64,000 nt of DNA from Pseudooceanicola antarcticus. GTDB taxonomy: Bacteria; Pseudomonadota; Alphaproteobacteria; Rhodobacterales; Rhodobacteraceae. The stretch spans positions 1 to 64,000 of the forward strand of contig NZ_OBEA01000001.1 in NCBI RefSeq assembly GCF_900215355.1, written 5' to 3'. Positions 29,635 through 37,475 of this stretch are shown piece after piece. Both the position numbers and the translations under genes were made by a program. A model generated the notes under the pieces. The model was not told the DNA's origin and did no database searches. It saw nothing but the letters and a program-made list of their open reading frames with translations. Numbering within the stretch: position 1 is the first letter of the stretch; the number at the start of each line of letters is the position of its first letter.

Positions 29635-30855
29635 TCAGGTTTTTGGGCCATCTCCGGTCAGGCTCTCGAGCGGGCTGTCGGCATCGCTGCCGACCTCCTC
29701 AAAGTCGAAGTTGTCCAGCTTCGCGGCCCGCTTGCCGGCGCGCTCGGCGGCGGTGCCGATACCGTCCAGGTCCTTGCGGGCCTGGTTGAAGTGGGTGTCC
29801 AGCTTGCCGACACGCTCCACCACCAGCTCGACATCCCGGTGCAGCATCGACAGCGTCTTGCGGATCGCCCCGGCCTGTTCGCGCATACGGGCATCCTTGA
29901 GGATGGCGCGCATGGTGTTCAGCGTCGCCATGCAGGTGGTCGGAGAGACGATCCACACCCGCGCCGAGAAACCCTCGCGGACGATCTCGGGGAAATTGGC
30001 GTGCAGCTCGGCATAGACGGCCTCGGACGGCAGGAACATCAGCGCGCCGTCGGCGGTCTCGCCTTCGATGATATAGCGTTCCGAGATCGCCTTGATATGC
30101 GCGCGGACAGCCTGGCGGAACAGGGTCTGGGCGCGGGCCTTGTGATCGGCGGTCTGGGCACCGCGCAGGGCCTCGTAGGCCTCCAGCGGGAACTTGGCGT
30201 CGATGACGATGGGGCCCGGCGGGTTGGGCAGGTGGATCAGGCAGTCGGCGCGCTTGCCGTTGGAAAGCGTCGCCTGGACCGAGTAGCTGTCCGAGGGCAG
30301 CGCCTTGCCGACAATGTCGTTCAGCTGGATTTCCCCGAAAGCGCCACGGGTCTGCTTGTTGGACAGGATGTCCTGCAGCGACAGCACGTCGCCCGAGAGC
30401 TTGGTGATGTTCTCTTGCGCCTTGTCGATGACTTGCAGGCGCTGCTGCAGCTCGGTCAGGCTCTTCGTGGTCTTCTCCGAGCCGCCCTGAAGCTGCTCGT
30501 TCATCTTCTCCTGCATCTCAGAGAGCGCGCGGGCCTGGCTCATGGCATTGGCGTGCAGGCGATCGTTCATCTCTTTCTGCACATGGGCCATGCGGGTCTC
30601 GAGCATGTGCAGCATCTGGGTCTGGCCCTGGTTCTGCGCATTCGAGACGGTGGAAAGCCCGCCGGAAAGCTGCTCCTGCCCCTTGGCCAACCCCTCGACG
30701 GTGCGGCCCAGCTGGTTCATCTGCCAGATCACCGGCTCGGAGGCGCGCGATGCGGCACGGATCGCCGCGATGATCAGGACCAGCAGGACCAGAAAGGCAG
30801 CGCCGCCGATGAGGGCGGCGAGGGTCAGCGGATCGTTGAGGTCGATCTGGGTCAT
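29635..30855 (-). CDS. rmuC: DNA recombination protein RmuC homolog
   Basis: A 406-residue protein with an N-terminal membrane helix (about residues 13-36, [20 protein letters not shown]), a long coiled coil (about 45-150) and the RmuC endonuclease-like core with [26 protein letters not shown] and [10 protein letters not shown]. The family limits inversions at short repeats; a nuclease activity is predicted from the restriction-like fold. Start at 30855 overlaps the mutL stop by four bases (ATGA), so the two DNA-maintenance genes are coupled. Confidence 0.92.
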   Translation of the reverse strand: MTQIDLNDPLTLAALIGGAAFLVLLVLIIAAIRAASRASEPVIWQMNQLGRTVEGLAKGQEQLSGGLSTVSNAQNQGQTQMLHMLETRMAHVQKEMNDRLHANAMSQARALSEMQEKMNEQLQGGSEKTTKSLTELQQRLQVIDKAQENITKLSGDVLSLQDILSNKQTRGAFGEIQLNDIVGKALPSDSYSVQATLSNGKRADCLIHLPNPPGPIVIDAKFPLEAYEALRGAQTADHKARAQTLFRQAVRAHIKAISERYIIEGETADGALMFLPSEAVYAELHANFPEIVREGFSARVWIVSPTTCMATLNTMRAILKDARMREQAGAIRKTLSMLHRDVELVVERVGKLDTHFNQARKDLDGIGTAAERAGKRAAKLDNFDFEEVGSDADSPLESLTGDGPKT

Positions 30856-32735
30856 GTGCGGCCAAAGAGCCTTTCGATGTCGGAGAGCTTGAGCTCCACG
30901 TAGGTGGGGCGACCATGGTTGCATTGCCCGCTGTGCGGGGTCGCCTCCATCTGCCGCAGGAGTTCGTTCATCTCGGCCACCTGCATGCGGCGGCCCGAGC
31001 GGATGGAGCCGTGGCAGGCAACGCGGCTGAGGATCGCTTCGATCCGCGCCTGCAGGGCCATGGAATCGTCCTGGTCGGTCAGCTCGTCCAGCACGTCGCG
31101 CAGCAGCGCCTCGGCGTTGATCTCGCCCAGGATGGCCGGGGTTTCACGCACCGCGATGGCCCCGCCGCCGAAGGGCTCGATGACCAGACCCAGCTTCGCC
31201 AGGTCCTCTGCCGCGTCCAGCAGCCGTTGCGCATCACCCTGCGAGAGCTCGATGATCTCGGGGATCAGCAGCGCCTGAGAGGCAACGCCGTTCTCGGCCA
31301 TCTGGCGCTTCAGCTTCTCGTAGACCAGGCGCTCATGGGCGGCGTGCTGATCCACCAGCACCATCCCGCGCGAGGTCTGGGCGACGATGTAGTTCTCGTG
31401 CACCTGGGCGCGGGCGGCCCCCAGGGGGTACTCCTCGAGCGGGGTCTGCTCGGGGGCGTCCTCCACCACCGGCTCGACACGGGCCGAGGGGGCGTGATCG
31501 AAGCCGCGCAGCCCTTCGGACATGTAGGAGGCGGGCGCGGGCGCCTGGAAGCTGTTCAACGCGCCATAGCCCCCGGAGGGGCGGCGGTCGGGCGCCTGGT
31601 AGACGAAGGGCTTGCCCTCGGGCGTGCGCGGCGCTTCCTCGGGGCGGAAGGCGCCGAGCGTGGCATGGGCGACGGTGGTCGAGGCGCGGTGCCCGGCCTC
31701 GGCCAGGGCGTGGCGCAGGCCCGAGACGATGAGGCCACGTGCGGTGCCGGGATCGCGGAAGCGGACCTCGGATTTCGCCGGGTGGACGTTGACGTCGACC
31801 AGCTGCGGGTCGCAATCGAGGAAGAGCGCGGCGACCGGGTGGCGGTCACGCGAGAGGTAGTCGAAATAGGCGGCGCGCAGCGCGCCGGTCAGCAGCTTGT
31901 CCTTCACCGGGCGACCGTTGACGAAGAGGAACTGCGCCACCGCCGCGCCGCGAGAATAGGTCGGAAGGGCGGCATAGCCCGACATGCGGATGCCGTCGCG
32001 GGTGGCGTCGATCTTCAGCGCGTTCTCGGCGAAATCGCGGCCCAGGATCGTGGCCAGCCGCCCGTGCAGCGCGTCGAAAAGATCGCCCGACTCGGGGTCG
32101 GCACGGAAGATGGTGCGGGTGTCGCCGCCCGAGGCATCGCTCAGGGTGAAGCCAACGAAGGGCTCGGCCATGGCCAGACGCTTGATGACATCGGTCACGG
32201 CCTGCATCTCGGCCCGGTCGGTGCGCAGGAACTTCAGCCGCGCCGGGGTGGCGTAGAAGAGATCGCGCAGCTCGGCGACGGTGCCCTTGTTCAGCGCCGC
32301 CGGTTTCACCGCGGAAAGCTGCCCGCCCGAGACCTTGATCTCTGCCGCCTCATGGCCCTTGGCGCGCGAGGTCAGCGTCAGCCGCCCGACGGCCCCGAGA
32401 GAGGGCAGCGCCTCGCCCCGGAAGCCGAAGGAATGGATGTTGAGCAGGTCCGAGCCGTCGATCTTCGAGGTGGCATGGCGCGACAGCGCCAGCGGCAGGG
32501 CTTCCGGCGGGATGCCACAGCCATCGTCGGCGACCCGGATCAGGGTCTTGCCGCCGTCGGCCACGGTGACCTCGATCCGCGTGGCCCCGGCGTCGAGGGC
32601 GTTTTCCACCAGCTCCTTCACCGCGGAGGCAGGGCGCTCGACCACCTCACCGGCGGCGATACGGTTGATCGCGCCCTCATCGAGCTGGCGGATCACGGGC
32701 TGGGAATCGAGGATATGGGGGTCACTACGGTGCAT
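30852..32735 (-). CDS. mutL: DNA mismatch repair protein MutL (endonuclease type)
   Basis: A 627-residue GHKL ATPase that links MutS recognition to strand incision. ATPase motifs are [13 protein letters not shown] (residues 44-56), DDGCGIP and [10 protein letters not shown]. The C-terminal domain contains [12 protein letters not shown] near residue 461, matching the DQHA(x)2E(x)4E metal-binding nuclease motif, and late ACHGSIRSG and CNHGRPT motifs, so this MutL should nick DNA itself, as expected in organisms without MutH. Start at 32735 has only a weak ribosome-binding site; a longer open frame upstream is non-coding. Confidence 0.96.
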   Translation of the reverse strand: MHRSDPHILDSQPVIRQLDEGAINRIAAGEVVERPASAVKELVENALDAGATRIEVTVADGGKTLIRVADDGCGIPPEALPLALSRHATSKIDGSDLLNIHSFGFRGEALPSLGAVGRLTLTSRAKGHEAAEIKVSGGQLSAVKPAALNKGTVAELRDLFYATPARLKFLRTDRAEMQAVTDVIKRLAMAEPFVGFTLSDASGGDTRTIFRADPESGDLFDALHGRLATILGRDFAENALKIDATRDGIRMSGYAALPTYSRGAAVAQFLFVNGRPVKDKLLTGALRAAYFDYLSRDRHPVAALFLDCDPQLVDVNVHPAKSEVRFRDPGTARGLIVSGLRHALAEAGHRASTTVAHATLGAFRPEEAPRTPEGKPFVYQAPDRRPSGGYGALNSFQAPAPASYMSEGLRGFDHAPSARVEPVVEDAPEQTPLEEYPLGAARAQVHENYIVAQTSRGMVLVDQHAAHERLVYEKLKRQMAENGVASQALLIPEIIELSQGDAQRLLDAAEDLAKLGLVIEPFGGGAIAVRETPAILGEINAEALLRDVLDELTDQDDSMALQARIEAILSRVACHGSIRSGRRMQVAEMNELLRQMEATPHSGQCNHGRPTYVELKLSDIERLFGRT

Positions 32736-33141
32736 ACCGCGAAATGTAGCATGGGGTGAGTGAGTCGGAAATGGCAGACCAGAGGGAATGCCAAGGCGGT
32801 CAGAGCCCATGTCAGGCGTGCAGAGCGGCGGGCCGCGCCCGACCCTGGGTGGGCGCATCTTGACCTTTGGCTGGAGTGTTTGCCTCGAAGCTTCCACGCC
32901 GAGCCCCGATCTTCCGACATCGCAAATGCGCCCTCCCGGGGGGAGGGGCTCGGTCCGGTCCGCAATGCGGCGAAACCTCCGGGGGTGGTTTCGAGGGCCG
33001 AGCGGGCGGGGCCCCGGCGGGCGCGGCCCGGGCTTGCAGCCCGCGCCAAGGGGAGCGCATGGCGTAGGGTGGGTGCCAACCCACCTTTGGCGGTGGTGAA
33101 GAGGAAGGCGGCTGCCCTGGGCGGCGGGGTGAAACCCCGCC
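32736..33141. other. Structured 406-base intergenic region without a gene
   Basis: No supported coding sequence lies between mutL and the small secreted-protein gene. The stretch is rich in GC inverted repeats: GGCGCGG...CCGCGCC near 33020-33047 and the repeat listed at 33063-33147. Open frames here have no Shine-Dalgarno and Arg/Gly/Pro-rich translations. It may be decayed sequence plus dispersed palindromic elements. Confidence 0.6.
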
Positions 33142-33147
33142 CTACGG
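33063..33147. repeat. Palindromic intergenic element with inverted ends
   Basis: About 85 bases bounded by CGTAGGG and CCCTACG, containing two internal hairpins: GTGGGT(gcca)ACCCAC near 33069-33083 and GGCGGGGT(gaa)ACCCCGCC near 33122-33140. The outer ends can also pair. It overlaps the last codons of the gene ending at 33142. The layout resembles REP/MITE-like dispersed palindromes of proteobacteria. Confidence 0.55.
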
Positions 33148-33468
33148 GAGCAAATCCCGCACCGCATCCGGCGCCCGATCCGGGTTCGTCACGCAGATCA
33201 CCCGATGCGCCTGCGCAGGCTTGGCGCCCAGAAACACGGTCAGATCGGCATTGGCGGGAAAATCCGTCAGCCGGATCACCGTCGCCCCCTCTGCCCCGGC
33301 GCAGGTTCCGGCGATATGCCAGACCTCCTGCGCCTCGGCGCGGAAACGGCGGATCGACACCGTGACCTCGGCGTCGAACATGGCCCCGAAGGCCACCGGG
33401 GCGGCGAACTGCTCGGCCCGCGCCGGAAGGGCGGTAAGGAGCAGCAAGGCAAGGACCGCTCCTTTCAT
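33142..33468 (-). CDS. Small secreted hypothetical protein
   Basis: A 108-residue protein with a clear Sec signal peptide ([18 protein letters not shown]) and a mature part of about 90 residues with one Cys pair (TCAGAEG and VICVTN). No family recognised. GGGGAGGG precedes the ATG. It lies 23 bases after puuD on the same strand, so it may be co-transcribed with it, but no functional tie is visible. The 3' end runs into a palindromic repeat. Confidence 0.65.
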   Translation of the reverse strand: MKGAVLALLLLTALPARAEQFAAPVAFGAMFDAEVTVSIRRFRAEAQEVWHIAGTCAGAEGATVIRLTDFPANADLTVFLGAKPAQAHRVICVTNPDRAPDAVRDLLP

Positions 33469-33491
33469 GGACCCTCCCCGGTTTTTCGGGC

Positions 33492-34715
33492 CTAGCCGCG
33501 AGTCGCGGCCTCGTACCAGTCACGGATGGCCTGACGTTCCTCTTCTTCGATGAAGGAAACGTTAGCGGGCGGCATGGCATGGCCCAGCCCGGCCTGCAGG
33601 TAGATGGCGCGGGCGTTGCGCAGGATCTGGCTCTCGCTGTCCAGCCGCACGCCCTTGGGCGCCCAGAGGATACCGTCGTAGAAGGGCTCGGCCGCATGGC
33701 ACATCGAGCAGCGGCCCAGCACGATGTCATGGACATCCTCGTAGCCCTCGGCCTGGGCGAAATGCTCCAGCCCCGCGGGGATCGCGGCCTCGTCCTCGGG
33801 GGCATCGCGCCAGAGCGGGGCGGTGGACAGGAACATCACCAGCAGGAAGATCAGCGCGGTCAGAAGCCAGGTCCAGTAGGGCATGCCCTTCTTGGAATGC
33901 ATGGTGTTGAAGAAATGCCGGATGGTGACGCCCATCAGGAAGACCAGGCTGGCGATGATCCAGGTGTATTCGGTGGCAAAGGCCAGCGGGTAGTGGTTGC
34001 TGAGCATCATGAAGATGACCGGCAGCGTCAGATAGTTGTTGTGGGTCGAACGCTGCTTGGCGATCTTGCCGTACTTGGCATCCGGCACCCGGCCCGCCTT
34101 CAGGTCATCCACCACGATGCGCTGGTTGGGCATGATGATGAAGAAGACATTGGCCGACATGATCGTGGCGGTGAAGGCCCCGAGATGCAGCAGCGCGGCG
34201 CGGCCGGTGAAGACATGGGTGTAGAACCAGGCCAGCCCGACCAGGATCACGTAAAGCCCGATCATCAGCCGCGTGTTGTCGTCGCCGAACTTCGACTTGC
34301 AGAGGAAGTCGTAGATCAGCCAGCCCAGACCCAGCGAGGCCAGGGAGATGGCGATGGCGCCCCAGGCCGGAAGATCGGCCACCGCCGGGTCGACCAGGTA
34401 GAAATCCGCGCCCAGGTAGTAGACCAGCCAGAGCAGGGCGAAGCCCGAGAGCCATGTGGCGTAGCTTTCCCATTTGAACCAGACCAGGTGCTCGGGCATC
34501 TCGGCAGGTGCCACCAGGTACTTCTGGATATGGTAGAAGCCGCCGCCATGGACCTGCCATTCCTCGCCATCCGCCGGGCCGGGAACATTTCGGTTCAGGC
34601 CCAGATCCAGCGCGATGAAATAGAAGGACGATCCGATCCAGGCGATCGCCGTCACCACGTGCAGCCAGCGGACCGCGAACTCCACCCAGGCCCCGATGGC
34701 CGCCAAATCGTACAT
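33492..34715 (-). CDS. puuD: Urate hydroxylase PuuD (membrane, cytochrome c-fused)
   Basis: A 407-residue membrane urate oxidase that hydroxylates urate to 5-hydroxyisourate, passing electrons through its own C-terminal cytochrome c. About eight hydrophobic segments occupy residues 10-310 (RWLHVVTAIAWIGSSFYF at the start; IMPNQRIVVDDL and NNYLTLPVIFMMLSNH in the middle). The haem c site is CSMCH near residue 335, with a downstream Met in HAMPPAN as axial ligand candidate. No uraH, uraD or guaD gene is adjacent, so it stands alone here. Confidence 0.93.
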   Translation of the reverse strand: MYDLAAIGAWVEFAVRWLHVVTAIAWIGSSFYFIALDLGLNRNVPGPADGEEWQVHGGGFYHIQKYLVAPAEMPEHLVWFKWESYATWLSGFALLWLVYYLGADFYLVDPAVADLPAWGAIAISLASLGLGWLIYDFLCKSKFGDDNTRLMIGLYVILVGLAWFYTHVFTGRAALLHLGAFTATIMSANVFFIIMPNQRIVVDDLKAGRVPDAKYGKIAKQRSTHNNYLTLPVIFMMLSNHYPLAFATEYTWIIASLVFLMGVTIRHFFNTMHSKKGMPYWTWLLTALIFLLVMFLSTAPLWRDAPEDEAAIPAGLEHFAQAEGYEDVHDIVLGRCSMCHAAEPFYDGILWAPKGVRLDSESQILRNARAIYLQAGLGHAMPPANVSFIEEEERQAIRDWYEAATRG

Positions 34716-34820
34716 TCTGTCCCCCAGAGGTCATGCTTTTCCCAAGCATAAGCACGGTTTGCGCGGGGCGGCAATCTAGGCGCCGCGACTGCCCCGACGG
34801 GGCGGTGGAAAAGCTCAGGG

Positions 34821-34861
34821 ATGGGGCAGCGCCCAGGCGGGCGAAGACCGCCCTGCCCCAT
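34821..34861. other. Long bulged hairpin upstream of the rhodanese gene
   Basis: ATGGGGCAG (34821-34829) pairs with CTGCCCCAT (34853-34861); inside, GGCGG pairs with CCGCC after a six-base bulge. It lies between the divergent puuD and rhodanese genes. It could be a terminator-like or leader structure; no T tract follows. Confidence 0.35.
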
Positions 34862-34998
34862 GGCCTGCGGCGGGACCGGACCGGCGACCCGAGCAAGTTG
34901 CATGGCATTCTACACATCGCGCGACATAGGCGGTCGACGCCGCTACGTAGTCCTATCTCTGGCCCCTCTCGACGGCGGGGCGACACAAGAGGACAAGC

Positions 34999-35412
34999 AT
35001 GAAGACGGAGAAACTCGGCACTTTCGAGCTGGAGACCTGGGCCCCCGACGAGCTGGCCCTTGCCCGCGATGCGCGGCGGGTGGTGGTGATCGACGTGCGC
35101 AGCGCGGCCGAATACGCCACCGAGCGCCTTGGCGGCAGCCTGCTGATGCCGATGGCGGAATTCGATGCCGCGGCCCTGCCGGACCAGGAGGTGAAGAAGA
35201 TCGTGCTGATCTGCGCCAACGGGCTGCGCTCGGCCAGGGTCGCGCGGGGGCTGATCTCGAGCGGGCTGCAGCGGATCGGACACCTGGACGGCGGGATCGC
35301 GGGCTGGAAGGCGGCGGGGCTGCCCTGGCGCGGTCTCGATCCCGAGACGGGCAGCATGGCCTGGCAGGAGCAATCGCTGCGCCCCCAGCCGGCAAGGGGT
35401 TTGCGCTGGTAA
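34999..35412 (+). CDS. Rhodanese-like sulfurtransferase domain protein
   Basis: A 137-residue single-domain rhodanese. The active-site loop CANGLRSARVA (Cys about residue 73) follows VLI, and the domain has the usual VVVIDVRSAAEYATERLGGSLLMPM start and GHLDGGIAGWKAAGLP end. Such proteins move sulfane sulfur between carriers; substrate unknown. GAGGA precedes the start. The C-terminal 25 residues extend past the domain without recognisable features. Confidence 0.9.
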   Translation: MKTEKLGTFELETWAPDELALARDARRVVVIDVRSAAEYATERLGGSLLMPMAEFDAAALPDQEVKKIVLICANGLRSARVARGLISSGLQRIGHLDGGIAGWKAAGLPWRGLDPETGSMAWQEQSLRPQPARGLRW

Positions 35413-35450
35413 GCCGGGCGTGCGGTTGGGTCAGGCAGGGGCTTGCAACG

Positions 35451-35478
35451 AAAAGACCCAGGCGCTTGCGCGCCTGGG
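35451..35478 (-). terminator. Intrinsic terminator of glnK-amtB
   Basis: CCCAGGCGC (35457-35465) pairs with GCGCCTGGG (35470-35478), loop TTGC. On the minus strand it is followed by TCTTTTC, 30 bases beyond the amtB stop. Fits a Rho-independent terminator; it may also act weakly for the convergent rhodanese gene. Confidence 0.85.
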
Positions 35479-35508
35479 CCAGGTATTGGCTGAATTATGG
35501 AAGGAGGA

Positions 35509-36840
35509 TCAGCCTTTCGAGAACTCCGGGTAGGCTTCCATGCCGAGCTCGGCCATGTCGAGGCCAGCGATCTCGTCTTCTTCCGAGACGCGGATGCCGA
35601 CGATGGCTTTCAGCAGGAACCAGACCACTGCGGAGGCGATCACGGTGGCGCCGCCGATGACGACAATACCGTAGATCTGGGAGCCCAGGGAGGCGCCGTC
35701 GTTGGTGAAGACAACGGCGATGGTGCCCCAGATGCCGCAGACCAGGTGAACCGGGATCGCGCCGACAACGTCGTCGATCTTCAGCTTGTCCAGCAGCGGA
35801 ACCGTGAAGACGACCAGGATGCCGCCGATGGCGCCGATGATGGTCGCCGCACCCAGGGTCGGGGTCAGCGGTTCAGCGGTGATCGAGACCAGGCCAGCCA
35901 GGGCGCCGTTCAGCACCATGGTCAGGTCGACCTTCTTGTACATCAGCTGGGTCAGGATCGCGGCAGCCACGGCACCACCGGCAGCAGCCGTGTTGGTGTT
36001 CGAGAAGATGCGCGACACGTCAGCGACGTCACCGACCGAGCCCATGGCCAGCTGCGAGCCGCCATTGAAGCCGAACCAGCCGAGCCACAGGATGAACGTA
36101 CCCAGGGTGGCAAGCGACAGGTTGGAGCCGGGGAAGGCCATGACCTTGCCGTCGACATAGCGACCCAGGCGCGGGCCCAGGATAATGGCGCCGGTCAGAG
36201 CAGCCCAGCCACCGACCGAGTGCACGATGGTCGAACCAGCGAAGTCCGAGAAGCCAGCTTCGCCGACGAAGCCGCCGCCCCAGGTCCAGGATGCGGTGAT
36301 CGGGTAGATGATCGAGGTCAGGATGATCGTGAAGATCATGAAGGGCCACAGCTTGATGCGTTCGGCCAGGGTGCCCGAGACGATCGACGCGGTTGCGGCA
36401 CAGAACATCAGCTGGAAGAAGAAGTCCGAACCGGTGGAGGCGTAGCCGTAGTCGTCGGCGGTCTCGGCGGTCACGCCGACAGCTTCCAGGACGCCGGGGC
36501 CCCAGACACCGGACAGGACGCCATCGACGGCCCAGCTACCCAGCGGGTACATCAGGTTGTAGCCGATCAGGTAGTAGAAGATCGACGCCAGGCCGAACAG
36601 CATGACGTTCTTGGTCAGCTGCATGGCGACGTTCTTGGAGCGCACCAGGCCAGCTTCCAGCATGGCAAAGCCACAGGCCATGAAGAAGACCAGGAAGCCG
36701 CCGATAAGGAACAGCAGCGTGTTCAGGATGAAGACGGAGTCGGTCGGCACGGCGGCCGCGACGGCTTCATCTTGCGCAAGGCCGAGGCTCGGCAGCGCGA
36801 TTGCGGCTGCGGCAAGGCCAAGTTTTGCGAAGGTTTTCAT
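35509..36840 (-). CDS. amtB: Ammonium transporter AmtB
   Basis: A 443-residue trimeric ammonium channel. A cleavable signal peptide (MKTFAKLGLAAAAIALPSLGLAQ) precedes eleven membrane helices. The twin pore histidines are in STIVHSVGGW and AIPVHLVCGIWGT, and the Amt signature is in FGFNGGS / TNTAAAGGA. The C-terminal cytoplasmic tail is the PII docking site. It follows glnK by 31 bases; PII blocks the channel when nitrogen is plentiful. Start at 36840 has AAAGGAAA upstream. Confidence 0.96.
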   Translation of the reverse strand: MKTFAKLGLAAAAIALPSLGLAQDEAVAAAVPTDSVFILNTLLFLIGGFLVFFMACGFAMLEAGLVRSKNVAMQLTKNVMLFGLASIFYYLIGYNLMYPLGSWAVDGVLSGVWGPGVLEAVGVTAETADDYGYASTGSDFFFQLMFCAATASIVSGTLAERIKLWPFMIFTIILTSIIYPITASWTWGGGFVGEAGFSDFAGSTIVHSVGGWAALTGAIILGPRLGRYVDGKVMAFPGSNLSLATLGTFILWLGWFGFNGGSQLAMGSVGDVADVSRIFSNTNTAAAGGAVAAAILTQLMYKKVDLTMVLNGALAGLVSITAEPLTPTLGAATIIGAIGGILVVFTVPLLDKLKIDDVVGAIPVHLVCGIWGTIAVVFTNDGASLGSQIYGIVVIGGATVIASAVVWFLLKAIVGIRVSEEDEIAGLDMAELGMEAYPEFSKG

Positions 36841-36871
36841 TGGATTAGTTTCCTTTCCCCTGTCCGGCGTC

Positions 36872-37210
36872 TCAGAGCGCGTCGTCGTTGGTTTCGCCGG
36901 TCCGCACTCGAACCGCCTGCTGGACATCCAGCACGAAGATTTTGCCGTCGCCGATTTTGCCGGTCTTGGCGGTGCTGGTGATGGTCTCGACCACCTGGTC
37001 GGCCATGGCCGCCGAAACGGCGATTTCCAGCTTGATCTTGGGCACGAAATTCACGGCGTATTCAGCACCGCGATAGATTTCGGTATGGCCCGACTGAGAG
37101 CCGAAGCCCTTGATTTCCGTCACCATCATCCCGCGCACGCCGATCTCGGTCAGCGCCTCGCGGACCTCCTCCAGCTTGAACGGTTTGATTGTCGCAATGA
37201 TCAGTTTCAC
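36872..37210 (-). CDS. glnK: Nitrogen regulatory protein PII (GlnK)
   Basis: A 112-residue PII signal protein. Tyr51, the uridylylation site on the T-loop, is intact in YRGAEY; the B and C loops are present as TGKIGDGKIFV and the C-terminal RVRTGE. The T-loop reads GFGSQSGHTEIYRGAEYAVNF, with Ser at two positions where GlnB/GlnK usually have Arg/Lys (GRQKGH). It binds ATP/ADP and 2-oxoglutarate and controls AmtB. First gene of glnK-amtB, with a possible -24/-12 promoter at 37268-37283. Confidence 0.96.
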   Translation of the reverse strand: MKLIIATIKPFKLEEVREALTEIGVRGMMVTEIKGFGSQSGHTEIYRGAEYAVNFVPKIKLEIAVSAAMADQVVETITSTAKTGKIGDGKIFVLDVQQAVRVRTGETNDDAL

Positions 37211-37267
37211 TACTATCCCCTTCCTTTTTGCGGGCTGTCGCGCTCAGCGCACCCGCCCTTTGGCACT

Positions 37268-37283
37268 GGCAACTAAGCCGCCA
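37268..37283 (-). promoter_or_regulatory. Candidate sigma-54 (-24/-12) promoter of glnK
   Basis: On the minus strand TGGCGGCTTAGTTGCC: TGGC and TTGC are spaced exactly as in the RpoN consensus TGGCAC-N5-TTGC. It would start transcription about 47 bases before the glnK ATG. Nitrogen control of glnK-amtB by RpoN/NtrC is common, but Rhodobacter NtrC can also act with the vegetative sigma factor, so this is only a candidate. Confidence 0.5.
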
Positions 37284-37370
37284 TGCCCCCAGATGCGGAA
37301 CAGATCCGCCCCCAGAACAGAGGAAATCGCCCTTCGACTGCCGGGTTTTTGATCGGTTCTGAAATTTCGC

Positions 37371-37382
37371 CCTAAATTTAGG
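37371..37382. promoter_or_regulatory. AT-rich palindrome between glnK and the PBP gene
   Basis: CCTAAATTTAGG, a perfect 12-bp palindrome, about 160 bases upstream of glnK and 94 bases upstream of the divergent penicillin-binding protein gene. Candidate operator; the binding protein is unknown. Confidence 0.35.
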
Positions 37383-37475
37383 CAAATCTGAATCGCCCTT
37401 TGGGGCATCGAGCGGCTCAACATTCACGCCGAGAGGGGGTATCCTGCGGCAAAAGAAAGGCTCCGGGCAGGACGC

